A stretch of 64,000 bases of DNA. Source: Cryptomeria japonica (taxonomy: Eukaryota; Streptophyta; Pinopsida; Cupressales; Cupressaceae). The stretch spans positions 481,102,872-481,166,871 of the forward strand of contig NC_081412.1 in the NCBI RefSeq assembly GCF_030272615.1, read 5' to 3'. A program made the position numbers and the translations under genes. The first letter of the stretch is position 1. Every line of letters starts with the position of its first letter. The notes under the pieces were generated by a model. It was not told the origin of the DNA. It saw only the letters and a list, made by a program, of their open reading frames with translations, and did no database searches. Shown piece by piece: positions 23,775 through 35,734 of the stretch.

Positions 23775-24140
23775 ACACGATAGACACGGTGACGAAGGAG
23801 AATTGTGGCATTCCATGTCTCACCAAAGTGAGTGAAGGAAAATCATCTCCTCCCACCCCATACACTTTCCACACATACATGATGCCATAACATAACACAT
23901 CTCATGGATAAAGTAAATGTGTTAGTCCATGATCAGTTACCCAATAAAATTAACATCTAATCATCAATAAAAAATAATGTGTAAACAACATTCACTAAAT
24001 CTCAAATCAAAGCATAAACCAACATAGCATAATATCTGAATAAAACATCGCCACTTAATGTATCCACAAATATCCATTGAAAAATTCAACCATGGTCAAA
24101 ATAAGTATCTAAAAAGTCTAATTGAGGGAGGGGCACTACA
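22478..24140. repeat. Right arm of element B, non-coding
   Basis: AT-rich, with many T/A homopolymer runs, a GC-richer patch at 22580-22650 and another (TA)n tract at about 23721-23771. It ends in GGGGCACTACA. No protein domain was recognised. Confidence 0.6.
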
Positions 24141-24330
24141 GGTCCCAGAGACAAGTCAGGCCACCTGACCCACAATCCTGGAAGCCAAGCTCAACGTACC
24201 TTCCACATACATTTTAGTCTCCTAGATGAAGACGACATCTAGAGAATGAAACCACAACAAAATTAGAATATCCTTTTGTCTAGGGATGTTATTCATACCA
24301 TGAAAGAACTATCATTTTTGAGATAGAGAG
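24141..24330 (-). pseudogene. LINE A ORF2, N-terminal endonuclease fragment
   Basis: The minus strand reads a decayed version of the L1 endonuclease start. It includes H-S-L-D-V-V-F-I, a stop in place of Gln, then E-T-K-M, followed by S-L-A-S-R-I-V-G. It continues across element B into the fragment at 5421-5022. LINE A also has frameshifts, so strict in-frame continuity cannot be claimed. Confidence 0.65.
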
Positions 24331-24399
24331 AAATGGGAATCAATGGTTTTCACTAAATCGAACTCGACCAATGTCTCACCAATTGATTCACTTTTTCTT

Positions 24400-25910
24400 G
24401 ATATTTCTTCCTACCTACCTTAGGAGGCTTCTCTGCAACACCATTTTTTGTTGTAACCTCAATGCAAGTGGGGTTCCCCTACTTTGACCAACATACCGAG
24501 GGTCCTCTAAATTAGCCACTGAATTGGCTAAACTTGGACAATCATTCACCTCTTTGCACCCACTTGTCTCTAACTCACCTAAAGTCAGCAAGAGAATATA
24601 CATGTCCATTTGAGCATCTAGGCCTTCAACTTTTGAACCAATAGGGAGAAAGTTGTCCTTCTTACCAGCTAAGTGTTTCGTACTCATAGGTTCCTAACCA
24701 ATAGGCATCCCTACAAGTGCTTCATCAAACTGGTCTAAATCTTCTAGAGCATCAAATCTGTTTAACATCTCATCAATCTACCTATCCTTTAAAGTTTTTT
24801 TCTATCCTCTTCCCTTATTTTGAGACTTGACTGGGATAAATCCCTTTATCTTCCACCATAGGTGCTTTCCTTTTATCTTGTTTAGGTGGTGTTCGGGATG
24901 GCCATTACTTGAAGAACCTGCACAATTAGATTTAGGACACATCTGCTACACATGACCATATTCATTACAAATCCAGCAATGAAATGGAAGAGTTTCATAA
25001 TCAAACTGATGGATTCATGAGGTTGATCCTGGTCTAATTTCCATAAAATCTATTGAAGGCCTACTTAAGTCAATTTCAGTACAAACACAAGCATAAGAGA
25101 TTACCCTTATGTCCATAGTTTATTGCAATGGGCCCACTGGTTTTCTAAGCAACAACACTACCAAATGAAAAATGTCATTTCTCCAAAATTCCAGTGGGAA
25201 CCACAGAAGTTGTACCCAAACTAGAATCCTTAATGGAAGCTTCTCCATAGGGTTGAAACCAACATGTCGCGGCTTAATGAAAAGCCTTACTTTATTTTGA
25301 AAATATGGGCCCCTTTCAAAAGCCTTATTTCTATCTTGGATACATGAAAAAACCACCAAAACATAATTGTTGGAAGCTAATATCACCTCCATTTCGCCCT
25401 TCGAGTTCCATGTGCAATGAGCCCATGATTCTAGAAAGGGTAGTGAAACTCATATACCCATGAATTTGCAAATAAAGGCGTGATTACTCAAAAAATCGGC
25501 ATCCTCCTCCAAAGTATCAAGTTGAATCACAAGCACGGGCCTGTGTACTCCTTGCAAGACATCCATTCACCTTTGAAGGCCAAAAACCTCCATTTTGAGA
25601 AGCATCTTTCTTGATACCAATATTATTTAACACCATGTCGTAATTTTCTTGCATGATAAGAGAGAAGATTATCTCTATCATAGCATCTTTGAAGGGAAGA
25701 TTCTGCTTCAATGAAGAACCTCCATGCAAATCCATACAAGGCCCCATGGACAAAAAACAAGGCACAAGGAACCCTATGCACTAACCCCGGACAAAATAAC
25801 CACCAACAAAGGCACGCACAAAAAAATGCCCCCTTGACAACAAAGAAAATCCACCAATAAATCTTCCATAGAAACCTCCAACCCGAACACCAAACTCCCC
25901 TCACCACAAC
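24400..25910 (-). pseudogene. LINE A ORF1 (DUF4283 domain and zinc knuckle)
   Basis: Pieces in order: N-terminal part near 25760-25520; a DUF4283-like domain at 25392-25120 (F-E-R-G-P-Y-F, F-N-P-M-E-K-L-P-L-R, V-W-V-Q-L, F-P-L-E-F-W); a CCHC knuckle near 24985-24930 (C-W-I-C-N-E-Y-G-H, then Q-M-C) interrupted by one stop between the His and the last Cys; and a Leu-rich tail at 24687-24415 followed by V-G-R-K-K-Y-Q-E-K. It lies just upstream of the endonuclease fragment, in the normal LINE order. Frameshifts and stops make it inactive. Confidence 0.75.
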
Positions 25911-26395
25911 TAAAAACCTCTAACAACCACCCCTTGCACCCCATAGCAGCCCCTCCACTCCCTACACATCAAGAATCACCCCCCTCACCACAACCAAAGC
26001 ACAAAACTAGGAAAAGGCGCAACTAGGGCCTCTCGACCATAGCTTGTGTAGTTTATATATAACATGCAACCACTCCCTCCAACTGCCTCCCAATTATTAA
26101 ATATATTACCTCAAATCTTCATGCCTTCACACCTTCTTGGCTTCACACATATTTTCAAATCTGATTTTAACTTCATTATATACCTCTCATGGCTGCCTTG
26201 AACACCACCAACACACTTGTAACTTTATTTTTCTCTTCTTTTATTCCTCATCCCGTGCCAAACAAATTTTCACCACTTTTGTTCATTCAATCATTGGAGC
26301 AACCTTCAAAATGTTTCCTCAAAATTGTTGTTAATTGTTCCCATATTATTATTAATTTTTTATTTTTTTTCGAACTTAAAAAAAATAAAGAATCT
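25911..26395 (-). other. Probable 5' end of LINE A, non-coding
   Basis: Sequence between ORF1 of LINE A and the point where the integrase of gypsy E stops being recognisable (about 26395). It has low GC and C/T-rich patches on the plus strand and no domain. The exact LINE start is not resolved. Confidence 0.4.
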
Positions 26396-27187
26396 TTTTA
26401 TCAAACTGAAAAGAATTTGTCTTCATGCTCGGCCAATAGTATCCCATTTGTATGAGCTTCTTAGCTAGAGTAGGACCGCTTGAATGAGTACCACAAATAC
26501 CCTCATGAACTTCTCCTAAGGCATTTTCAGATTTGTCGCATTCAAGACATCTAAGGACAGTATCATCAAGACCTCATTGATAAAGTGTGTCGGCTATTAG
26601 GGTGTAGCAGGTTGTTTGATGGATAACATTTCATTTTTGGTTTCGGGATAAAACGAGTGGAAGGGTATTCTCTTTCAAATATGTATAGATCGCCCCATAG
26701 TTTGAGGAATAAGGACCAACTAGATGCAAAACAATTTGGGAATCGGGACTATTATATGCAGGAGTAAACAATTGTTCCACCAAGAATTCGTAATGATTTT
26801 CCTTTTTAAGAATTTGTAGAAGTGAAGCAATGGTTGTCATGGCATCTGCGGCTTTGTTGTCTAATCTTGGGATTTGTTCAAACTTAATCTCAACAAAGTA
26901 TTTCTTGAAGTCGTCTACCATTCTCTTGTATGGCATCAGCTTGTCATCTTTTGTTTGATATTCATCATTTACTTGGTTGATGAGTAGTTGAGAGTCTCCA
27001 TAGACCTGAAATTCTGTGATTTTCTATTCCAGTGCTACCTTGATACCGGTGACTAATGCTTCATATTCGGCCTCATTATTTGTACAAGGGAACATCAACC
27101 TATAAGATTTTGGAATTGTGTGTCCTTGAGGAGTGACAAATAAAATTTCAGCACTCGATCCATGTTGAGTGTAAGATCCATCAAAGT
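26395..27187 (-). pseudogene. Gypsy E second RNase H and N-terminal integrase
   Basis: 27187-26820 reads a second, archaeal-like RNase H: L-N-F-D-G-S, N-E-A-E-Y-E-A-L, Y-G-D-S-Q-L-L and L-D-N-K-A-A-D-A-M give the D-E-D-D set. One stop near 27028 interrupts it. From 26620 a HHCC integrase zinc domain follows (C-L-E-C-D, E-V-H-E-G-I-C-G, then G-Y-Y-W-P-S-M). Homology ends at about 26395. The catalytic core of integrase is absent, consistent with LINE A inserted at that point. Confidence 0.8.
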
Positions 27188-28739
27188 TTAGTTTCCAAGG
27201 GTGTGTTGTATTGTAAGAACATCTACAGCCAAGAATTCAATGTGCATAGGATGATCATCTTGTAATGGTGCTTCAACTAATTTATCTACAATTACTTGAC
27301 CCTTGATTGCTCTTATATCCACATATTCAATGTCAAATTCACTCAATATCATCACCCACTTTTCTAGTATACCTGTTAATGTGGCTTTGTTGAGAAGATA
27401 TTTTAATGCATCGATCTTGGTTATTAGCTTGACTGTATGTGTCAACATAGAGTGCTGCAATTTCTAAGAAGCAAACACCACTGGTAAACATTCTCTTTCA
27501 ATGAATGTGTAATTAAGTTCATAGCCACTTAGTGTCTTGTTGTTATATTAAATAGTATTGTCTTTTCCTACAGAATCTTCTTGTGCTAAAAGAGCTCCTA
27601 AATATACCTCAGTAGCTGATATGTAGAGTAAAAGTGGCTTTCCTTCTATTGGTGACATCAATATAGGTGGATTCATCAAATATTGTTTCCATTGACTAAA
27701 GGCTTCTTCACATTTTTCATCTCACTTGAAAGAAACATTCTTATGTAACAAATGAGTAAAAGGGTGATATATGTCAGCCAGTTGTGAGATAAGTCTTCGA
27801 ATAGATTGTAGCCTTCCTTGTAAAGATCTCAATTGATTGATGTTCCTGGGAGCTGACATTTCCATGATTGCTTGAACCTTCGTTGGATCTACTTCTATGC
27901 CCTTAGTTGAAACTAAGTATCCCAATATTTTCCATATGTGACTCCAAACACACACTTTTTTGGATTGAGTTGCACATTGAACTTTTATAAACGTTGAAAT
28001 ATCTTATCGAAAATCTCTAGATGTCCATCCCTAGTAAATGATTTTGCTAGCAGGTCATCTACAAAATCCTCAATGAATATGTGCATCATGTCATAAAAAA
28101 TTGTAGTCATTACATCTTGATAAGTTGCCCCCACATTCCTAAATTCAAAAAGCATGACATTCCAACAATATGTACCCCAAGGGCATGTGAAATTTGTTTT
28201 ATCTTGATCTTCTAGTGCTATCTTGATTTGATTGTATACTGAAAAATCATCCATGAGTGATAGCACAGAATGGTTTGTTGTTAAATCTACAATTATGTCT
28301 ATGTTGGGCAAAGGAAAGTCATCCTTTGGACAAGCCTTGTTGAGATCCCTGAAATATATACATATTCTAGCTTAGACATAGGTAAAATATTTTATATCAA
28401 TTCTGCATAGTCAATTGGTCGGATGAATCCCACATCTAGCAGTTTCTTCAATTCTACTTTCACTAATAGAGCTATGTGTAGATGCATCTTTCTTAGTTTT
28501 TGGTTTATTGGTTTTATTCTATGAGATATGGATAAGTGATGCATTGTCAAATCAGGATCCAATCTTGGCATATCAGCGTAGGACAAAGCAAAATTGATTT
28601 CTCTGTTTCTGAAAAACTTGATGAAATCTGGTCTTTCTTGCTCTATCAGTGATGCAGCTCGGTGTATGATCTTTTTTGTTTCTTCAGTACCAATGTTCAT
28701 TGATTTTGTGGGCTCAGTCTATATTGGAGATCTTTCCTG
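27188..28739 (-). pseudogene. Gypsy E reverse transcriptase and first RNase H
   Basis: RT fingers and palm lie at 28700-27985, with D-L-T-T-N, F-S-V-Y-N-Q-I-K and the catalytic F-V-D-D-L-L-A-K intact. Thumb lies at 27955-27722 (L-G-Y-L-V-S-T-K-G-I-E-V, L-R-S-L-Q-G-R-L). RNase H lies at about 27720-27188 (L-L-N-K-A, L-S-E-F-D-I-E-Y). At least three frame changes separate these pieces. In the expected F-G-L-x-N-A-G-A-T-Y stretch, F-R-N-V-G-A-T-Y is read. Confidence 0.82.
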
Positions 28740-30679
28740 ATAATGTTCAGGAAGAGTGTCAAGTCTCTCATCCTTCGGTTCCTCTGAGAGGTTGTCACCA
28801 TTAGACACACCATTTCTTTTAAGTTTTTCATGATCTAATACTGCCATCGTATGGTTTTCACCATTAGATCCATTGTTGTTTCATTCATTTTGCAACTAAG
28901 AGAGTTGGCACTCCCTTGATGGTAAGCTTCGTTATTGATTTCATTGGTAGAACTTGTTTCAAGATTAACAGAACAGAGATAGTGAACAATAGTATCATCA
29001 TCTAGAAAGGTGGCTATATCAAGAGGTTACTTTTGTTTCTGATCAATGAGTTCCAGATATACCAAGGGTAAGGAATCGTCCAGCTGGTCAAGATCAAAGA
29101 CAGTAATGGTCATAATGAAATGTTGTCAAGGTTTTCAATAATAAAGTTAAGGTCTATGATATTACTCTCTTCAAGATTGTCTATCTCGAGTGGTCTCCGA
29201 TCATCCTCACTAGAGTCATCGTCAATATGTTGTGATCCAAATTCAAATGGTTGATACCCTGAGATTCGTCCCTCATGGAGTATAGGTGCATATGTTTGTA
29301 CCACATCATTGTCTTTCTCTTCACAGGATTCTTCAGAAGGTGAATCACATTCCCATTCATTTGAGTCTATTTCAAAACCAGCTTGTAATCTAAGGATTTG
29401 TTCATATAAATATTTTGAGTGGCTTATTCTTTTATCTCTTCTTTGTATCATATTCCCTTCTTTTCTCTTGTATTAGAGGAAGTAGGTTGTATTGGTTCCA
29501 CAATGCCTTCTTTTCATTTGTCGATAGGACCTTTGCCATCATATCCCATCTTTTGCATGATCTTGAATCTGTTACCATATTCATCTGTCAGTAACCTAAT
29601 ATTTAAGGCCTCATCTTTAGATTCATCTTCATCTTTGTAAAGCTATTGTAGGATGTCTTTGTCATTAGTTTCATCCAATAGAGTACCTCCTTTTACAAGT
29701 GCACCATTGAAAATCTTGATTGGTTGTGAAGATTGTTGTCTAGATGTTGATGGTTGTCCATATGACTTTAGAGAAATTGGTAAATTTGAGAGACCTAATG
29801 AATGCTCAATGGAATATTCTTCGATTCCTTTGTCTTTCAATTGAATATTTTTTTATAATCTTTTTGATAAAGAAGTGAATAGACTTTCGGTACTTGAGGA
29901 ACTAGAAGTAAGAGCCTCCATGTTATGTGGTACAATAACATCTTGGACTGGTTTGAGATTGATGCAATATTGAAAGGGATTGGAGTTTGCTGAAATTGTA
30001 ATTTCTTGTCCATTATAAGGAAACTCCAAGCATTGGTGGCATGTTGATGGTACCGCTTGCATTTCATGAAACCAAGGTCTACCCAAGAGTATGTTGTAGG
30101 ATAAGTCCATGTCTAGGACTTGGCATATTGTATCCTTTTGAATCGGTCCTACTCTGATTGGTAATACCACTAGTCCTTCGAAGGGTCTTTATTCATCATC
30201 ATAAGCCTTTATTATGATCTTCTTTTTGGATCTATTGCATTTTCTGAAAATCCTAATGCATGGATAAGAGTTAAGGTACGTATATTTAAATCGGCTCCTC
30301 CATCTATTAGAACATGTTTGATCTGGTGTTTATAGATTGGGACCTCAATATGAAGTGGAGCATTGTGTGGATGATTCAAGGATACATCATCATTCTCAGA
30401 AAATGATAAATAGTGAGGTGTGGTTAAATGCCCCACCATGGCTTGGAATTGAATGGTATCCAAATTAGTAGGTATTGAGGTATCCAATAGGGTTTTCTCT
30501 AGAATGTCTTTGTGTGCAGGTGAGATATAAAGAAGCTCTACTATGGATATCTACGCTAGAGTCTTTTGTAATTGATCCACTGTGTTGTATTGATTTGGAG
30601 GAAGAGATGGTTTGGATGTGGTACCTTTCAAAATGACTTTAGCTTGACCTCTTGTAGTCACATTTACTGGTCCATTTTC
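28740..30679 (-). pseudogene. Gypsy E protease and acidic linker
   Basis: The protease active site V-L-I-D-G-G-A-D lies in 30487-30212, followed after a frame change by D-L-S-Y-N-I-L-L-G-R-P-W-F at 30170-29853. The 29840-28740 part is a long linker to RT with acidic stretches (E-E-S-C-E-E-K-D-N-D, D-D-D-S-S-E-D-D), as seen in Tat-type elements. Its order with gag and RT is as expected. Confidence 0.75.
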
Positions 30680-31576
30680 TTATTTCTCTTTGATTTTAAT
30701 AACATTAATTTGTGTGTCAGATGCTAGAAGATGGTTAATCACATTTTCATAAATATAGTTTACCTTTCCCCCTTTATTGTTTGATGAAGAGGATCTTCCT
30801 TTTTCATAATTTGGAAGAGGATCTTTAAAGGCTCCATGTTCATCATTTGTCTTATGTCCCTCAACAGTTATGTCACCTCTATCTATCAAATCTTGTACCA
30901 AATGTTTTAATCTTTAACAATCATTTGTTCTATGCCCCCTACTTCTATGGAAATTACAATAATGTGTGTCATTCCACCATGATGGTTTGACTCTTGGTTC
31001 AAAATCCCATGTATCGGGTACTGTTATGAGATTATTTGCAAGGAGTTCTTTAAATGTTGATTCAAGTGTTTGCCCCAAAGGTATGAACTTTCTTCGAGGT
31101 AGATTAGGGGGTGGTTTAGGTCTATTGCTATCTTGATTGTTCGTGGGTGTGGTACCAGATAAATTTAGGATGGGTTGTTTTGGTTTCACATTTCGTGTAT
31201 CAACCACACCATCATTAACAATTTTTTTGTTCCTTGTCCAAAATTTTGATTTATCATTGTTGTTATTATTGTTAGGATTATTAGAAGAATTTGCCCCTTG
31301 TTTGTAAATCCTTATTTCTCCTTTCTTAACCAAGGCTTCTTCAATTTTGAGTCCATTCTCAATGAGTTTGTTGAAGTTAGGTGGACATTGCGATTGAAGT
31401 GCATAGCTTATCTCATTGTTTAGGTTGTGGATAAAAATGTCCATATTCTCTTGTTCAAGTAAGGGTCGAGGATATTTGGCAGATAATTGTCTCCATCTTT
31501 GTAAGAAAGTGAGGAAAGGTTCTCCACTTTTTTGTCTTGCATTGCATAGATGAAGAATGGTCACTTCATGTTCAAT
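30680..31576 (-). pseudogene. Gypsy E gag, C-terminal part with zinc finger
   Basis: It resumes at I-E-H-E-V-T-I-L-H-L directly left of LINE G. It continues through F-L-T-F-L-Q-R-W-R and a low-complexity Asn-rich stretch (N-N-P-N-N-N-N-N-N), and ends with C-N-F-H-R-S-R-G-H-R-T-N-D-C, a CHHC-type finger seen in this gypsy group. A stop follows the finger, then the 30901-30680 piece. Confidence 0.82.
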
Positions 31577-33388
31577 GTTTTTGATTAAGGGAAAACAAGT
31601 TTTGAAGGGAACTAAAACCTTATACAAAACAGGTTTTGGAAGGACCTGCAACCTAAACCGAAAGATAAGCCTAAAAGTCCACCCAAAGAAACAGAACACA
31701 GATGAGACACGGCACTACCATACAAAAGATGGCGGACAACACAAGAAGGACCCCCAACAAGAACCAACCGGCTGCAAAAACCAGCAGCCCCAACCCTACC
31801 AAGATGGATCACGAATTTGACCTACCCTTGTGGGATCGAAGGGTCATATCAAAAAAGGAATGGGATGATTTAGAATTCTTACTTTTAACGGTAATCCATC
31901 CCTCCTCAACCCTAGCAGCAGTCCTTTGCCAAGAAAACATGTCCAGAATAGAGGACCTCCCATCATCAGGAGGAACAGAGGTAGCATCCGGAGAGGCAGG
32001 GACAGCAGAAATTTGAGAATTAGACAAAGAACCAGCATCAATCTGGGAAGCGGGAAGGTCATCCATCAAAGAAGAAGATCCAGCATCCTTCAAACGATCA
32101 ATCGGGATGCCACCACAAACATCCACACACACCTGAGGTGAAGCAACACCTGAACTATAGGCAGCAGCCAGAAGCGCAATATCGTCGGCCTAAGGAACCT
32201 GCGCGACCACCTGGGAGAAGCTTTTCTTTCGAACAAAATAGTGTTCAGAGGAGGCACCCTTCCACCAAGAAATGGATCTTTTTATCTGTTTCACATCGTG
32301 AAGTAACATGCCCAGTTTGGAAACAATTTCGACATCTGAAGGGGATACCCTCAAAGTCGAGCGGTTGGACCCAAGATCCCAAGGAAGATTCAATCTCAAT
32401 CTCAGCTAGGAGCCCTTGGAAACATGAATTTTAACCAAGATCTGAGCATGAGTAGAATGATAAATATGGTAAGAATACTTATCAATCATTAGGAATTCAC
32501 CTAAAGCCTCCCCCACTTCCTCGAGCAGAGAGTTCATCCATAGATGAAGGAGAAGGTTAGGGAGCCTAACCCAGATAGGAATCTCATTAAATGAATCAGT
32601 AGATGGGTTAAAATCTAAGAATCGGGGTTTAACCATCAAAACAAATTTATCCTCTCAGCTGAAAGGATTGTTACATAAATTTTTTGATCTATCCTCTGCA
32701 TGTTCAAATTTAGCAATGAAAAAACCCTTGGCTAAAGGAAAAATGTTAACTGAACCCTTTAAGATCAGTTCCCAGCTTTGGGAAATCCAAGTGTGGAGCT
32801 GAGGAAGGCTTGGCCAAAATCCCTGAAACTTGCAAATCAATCCATGAGACTCAAACACAGAGGAGTTGTGGCTGATCTCCTTTTCAATGTCAACAAACAC
32901 CTTGAAAGCCAAGGGTTTGCACACAGGAACAGCTGCATGCCCCAAGCAACGAGCAACCCGATCCGCAGCAGAGGGTGCCAAAGGAACCGGATCACCCTCT
33001 CTCATATTAACGACAGGTGCATGATCAATCTTGGACCTGCAAGGTTCAGCCACAGGGGCAACCTTCTACTTCACCCTAGCAAGGGTACCCTTAGGAGGTG
33101 GAGCAGAAACAACACCCACCCCCGAGGAGGGAAAGGCCCGTGCTAAAGGCGATAGTCGAGCATCTAAAGCGGGAGACGAAGAATCCCCCGCCTTGGAGCA
33201 GACAGAAACCCCCGCAGATCCCCTATTCACAGCACAGCGAGGGGAAACACCATCGGCACCAAGGGAGCGAACGAGAGCCACAGGCAAGACAACAGTCTCA
33301 CCAGGGGAACGAGCAATAGGCAAGACGATAGCAACAGCCGGTCGTAGGGCATCGACAGACGGCATCGTTACCCTAAATTATTAGAAAA
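31577..33388 (-). mobile_element. LINE G: ORF1-only LINE inserted in gag of gypsy E
   Basis: About 1.8 kb. ORF1 starts 23 bp inside the right end (33365) and ends at 31809. Only about 230 bp of 3' UTR-like sequence follows, ending ...TTAATCAAAAAC at gag codons. There is no endonuclease or RT. Both ends are set by where gag homology stops (Y-S-Y-N on the right, I-E-H-E-V on the left). No convincing target duplication beyond AAC was seen. Confidence 0.75.
31809..33365 (-). pseudogene. ORF1 of LINE G (DUF4283 and zinc knuckle)
   Basis: The N-terminal part is Ala/Val/Pro-rich. A DUF4283 region follows (F-K-V-F-V-D-I-E-K-E, F-P-L-A-K-G-F-F-I-A-K-F, I-P-I-W-V-R-L-P-N). A CCHC knuckle C-R-N-C-F-Q-T-G-H-V-T-S-R-C is at about 32350-32300 in a neighbouring frame. 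The C-terminal tail contains E-E-G-W-I-T-V-K-S-K. Stops near 33067, 32655 and 32406 and a frame change near 32400 break it. Stops at 33067 (where Gln would fit) and 32655 (where Trp would fit) are one transition from sense. Confidence 0.78.
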
Positions 33389-33973
33389 GTTATATGAATA
33401 ATGGGTGACAAATTTATCTACTAATTTTGCTAATGATTTGATACCGGGGGCTAGTTTTGAGAGCCATTCCATGGCTTGTCCTCCTAACCTCTTTGGGATT
33501 AACCTCATCAAGTAAGTGTCATTGTATGATATATCCATGCTTGTTGCACAAAACTCTCTAGCATGGTCTTGTGGATCTGTTTTGCACCTATATTTGTCAT
33601 ATTTAGGGATTTCAAAATTAGGAGGAAATGGAATCATTTGTAATCTCCTATCAAAAGGGTATGGGCATATGTCTTCCAAGGAGTATGTCTTTGTTGTTCC
33701 TCTTTGCATGTCAAAAATTTATTTTTGGAGGCCTTGAATTTGTTCAATCAAGGCATCTAATGGATTGTTGTCACTATTCCTTGAATTGGTGTCACTTTTC
33801 CTTTGGTCCTCCTTTAGTTTGGTTACATCGAAATCAAAAGGTAGTTTAACACCTTGATGTGCCAACATGAGGATGTATTTTTCTTTATCAAATTCTAGCA
33901 CTTTTTCCATGAATTTATGAAATTTAGGATCTTGTGGAGCTTCTTGGATCAATTCATCGATTCCCTCATCCAC
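33389..33973 (-). pseudogene. Gypsy E gag, N-terminal part
   Basis: Begins M-D-E-G-I-D-E-L-I-Q-E-A at 33973. One stop lies at 33719, then the capsid part (C-P-Y-P-F-D-R-R, G-G-Q-A-M-E-W-L-S-K-L, D-K-F-V-T-H-Y-S-Y-N). Both halves share a frame. It continues on the other side of LINE G. Confidence 0.85.
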
Positions 33974-34439
33974 ATCTATGTTTAAAGAACCTTGCTATTT
34001 GTGAAAATGGTTCTCTTCTCTACCTTCCATGATTGGTTGTGTTTCTTCTTCCTTCTCTTTGAGTTTTTGTTTTTGAGCTCTAGTCAATATGGGCGTACAA
34101 GTGATTCAATTGTGAATGTTCTAAAATGTTTTTTATTTCAAATACTTGTTTGTATCAAGCTTTACAAAGTCGAAATAGGAAATTGTATTGTTTTCCTATT
34201 GATAAGACTATTTGTGTCAAGATGTTAATGAAGTTTCCTAATTTAGAATGATAGATCCTGATTTTGAAACTTAATTAATCTGACTGATCAGAATGGATAA
34301 ACAAAGTATTTGATTTGTATGTTTTAAAATGTGTAATTGGGTCACTTGTGAAAATTTGGTCTGTTTTGGTCAAAAAAGGATTCTATGTCACTGTGGATCA
34401 GTTAAACATTGAAAAGGGCATCTGAAACAGGTTTTTGAT

Positions 34440-34705
34440 TTTCTGTAAAATGTCAGGGAATGCCCTCTATTTCAAATGCGTCATAATAAATGCGCTGACA
34501 AAATGGGTATATGTGCTACATGATTTGTTAAATGCGCTATAATAGTGATTAAATGTGCAGTAACAGAGATTGAATGTGCTATAATATAGGCTAAATGTGT
34601 TGTAATAGTGATCAAAAGTGTTATAACAAAGATCAAATGCACCAATATATAAGGCAGATGTGCTAGCAAAAGTGGTATAGGCGTTGACAGAGTGATTAAA
34701 TGCGC
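34440..34705. repeat. Degenerate short tandem repeat block 1 in leader of gypsy E
   Basis: About ten to twelve units of roughly 20-27 bp with the core AAATGYGCTATAAYA and spacers such as GTGATT or GAGATT. Gives a periodic but meaningless translation. Confidence 0.75.
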
Positions 34706-35734
34706 AATTCTACTGTGTTTTGGGAGTTTATAAGTGAGTTTTCTGGTTGTTTTTTTGTAGGGTGATTTTATGATTTTTTACAAAAGCACAATAAGCAAAC
34801 ATAAACAATCAGTGGGCTTAATCTAAACATCAAGTGTATGTTCTAGGATCTTTTCAAACCCCAATGATCTCCACAACTTTTGAACAATTGAAGACATCAA
34901 TCAGACTCTCCTATTCTCAAGGGTCATTATAACATCACAACCCACATCTTGGAATATCCGTCAGCTCAAATAGTCGTGTCACGCCCTAGGGTGTGCTTGT
35001 TTTTTTGCCTTTTGCCAGAAGTTGACCCAAAGAGATTTCTCCTCAATTGGATCGTTTTCTTGGGAGCCTTATGGTAGCTTCTTAGGGGCGGATTCTTCCA
35101 CACCTTTGCATTGTGATATTATAATGTTTGGTTACTAACTCGACTGGATTCTACACTTATGGTTTGTAAAAAGGGTTGTCATTCAATGTGTTAGTGATAA
35201 ACTCCCTCAAGAGGCCTCCCAACCTTTAGAACAAAGGATTTACGCATCACAAGGATACTTGTGGGGGGGGGGGGGGGAGGAGGAGCTATTAGTGAACACT
35301 ACCGTTGGGGGTGATTTTCATCACAACCACATTTGATTATAGTGGGTTGGAATAACTTGGCTTTAGTCGTTCCCACTTAGGTCATTCCCCTCTCACTTGA
35401 CCTTATTGGCTACTCGGGAGGGCAGGCCTTCTAGAGGTGTTATCTTAATGTAATGAATTAAAAGAGTGAGTCTAGCTTTTTGGTCACCCAATTAAAGGGA
35501 GAGCATATGCCTATCACTTTACCAACACAGCAGACAATGTTCAATTAACCCTTTACGTAAGCTATGTGCCTATTTTAAACATTGGATAAAAAAAATAAAC
35601 TATTATTTTGAAAAGATCTCCATGCTAGGTCCTACAACACACTGTTAGTAATTTGAATTCTTCTCTGTTTGGTTTTCAATTGTCAGAATTCTACTTGCAA
35701 AACAAACAAAAGCACTAATTAGAAAAATTTTGGT

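Larger units (their letters stand above)
5422..24140. mobile_element. LTR-like element B (solo LTR or large non-coding element), interrupted by LINE C
   Basis: It starts TGTAACACCCC and ends GGGGCACTACA, so it has TG...CA ends with short imperfect terminal inversion. It is flanked by GGTCT (5417-5421) and GGTCC (24141-24145), a 5-bp target duplication with one C/T difference. Both flanks are parts of the same LINE endonuclease, which fixes the insertion independently. With LINE C removed, B is about 3.3 kb of AT-rich sequence without coding potential. No internal primer-binding site or second LTR was found, so a solo LTR is the best reading. Confidence 0.7.

Noticed and set aside
5422-24140. 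Element B as a DNA transposon or MITE
   Set aside because: The terminal inversion is poor and the ends are TG...CA with a 5-bp duplication, which fits an LTR better; no transposase seen.
34481-34669. CRISPR-like array in the gypsy E leader
   Set aside because: Units are degenerate, without constant repeats and unique spacers, inside a plant retrotransposon leader.
35263-35277. Run of 15 G as a functional purine tract
   Set aside because: It is on the plus strand in the leader of a minus-strand element, far from any LTR; likely slippage or an assembly-prone homopolymer.
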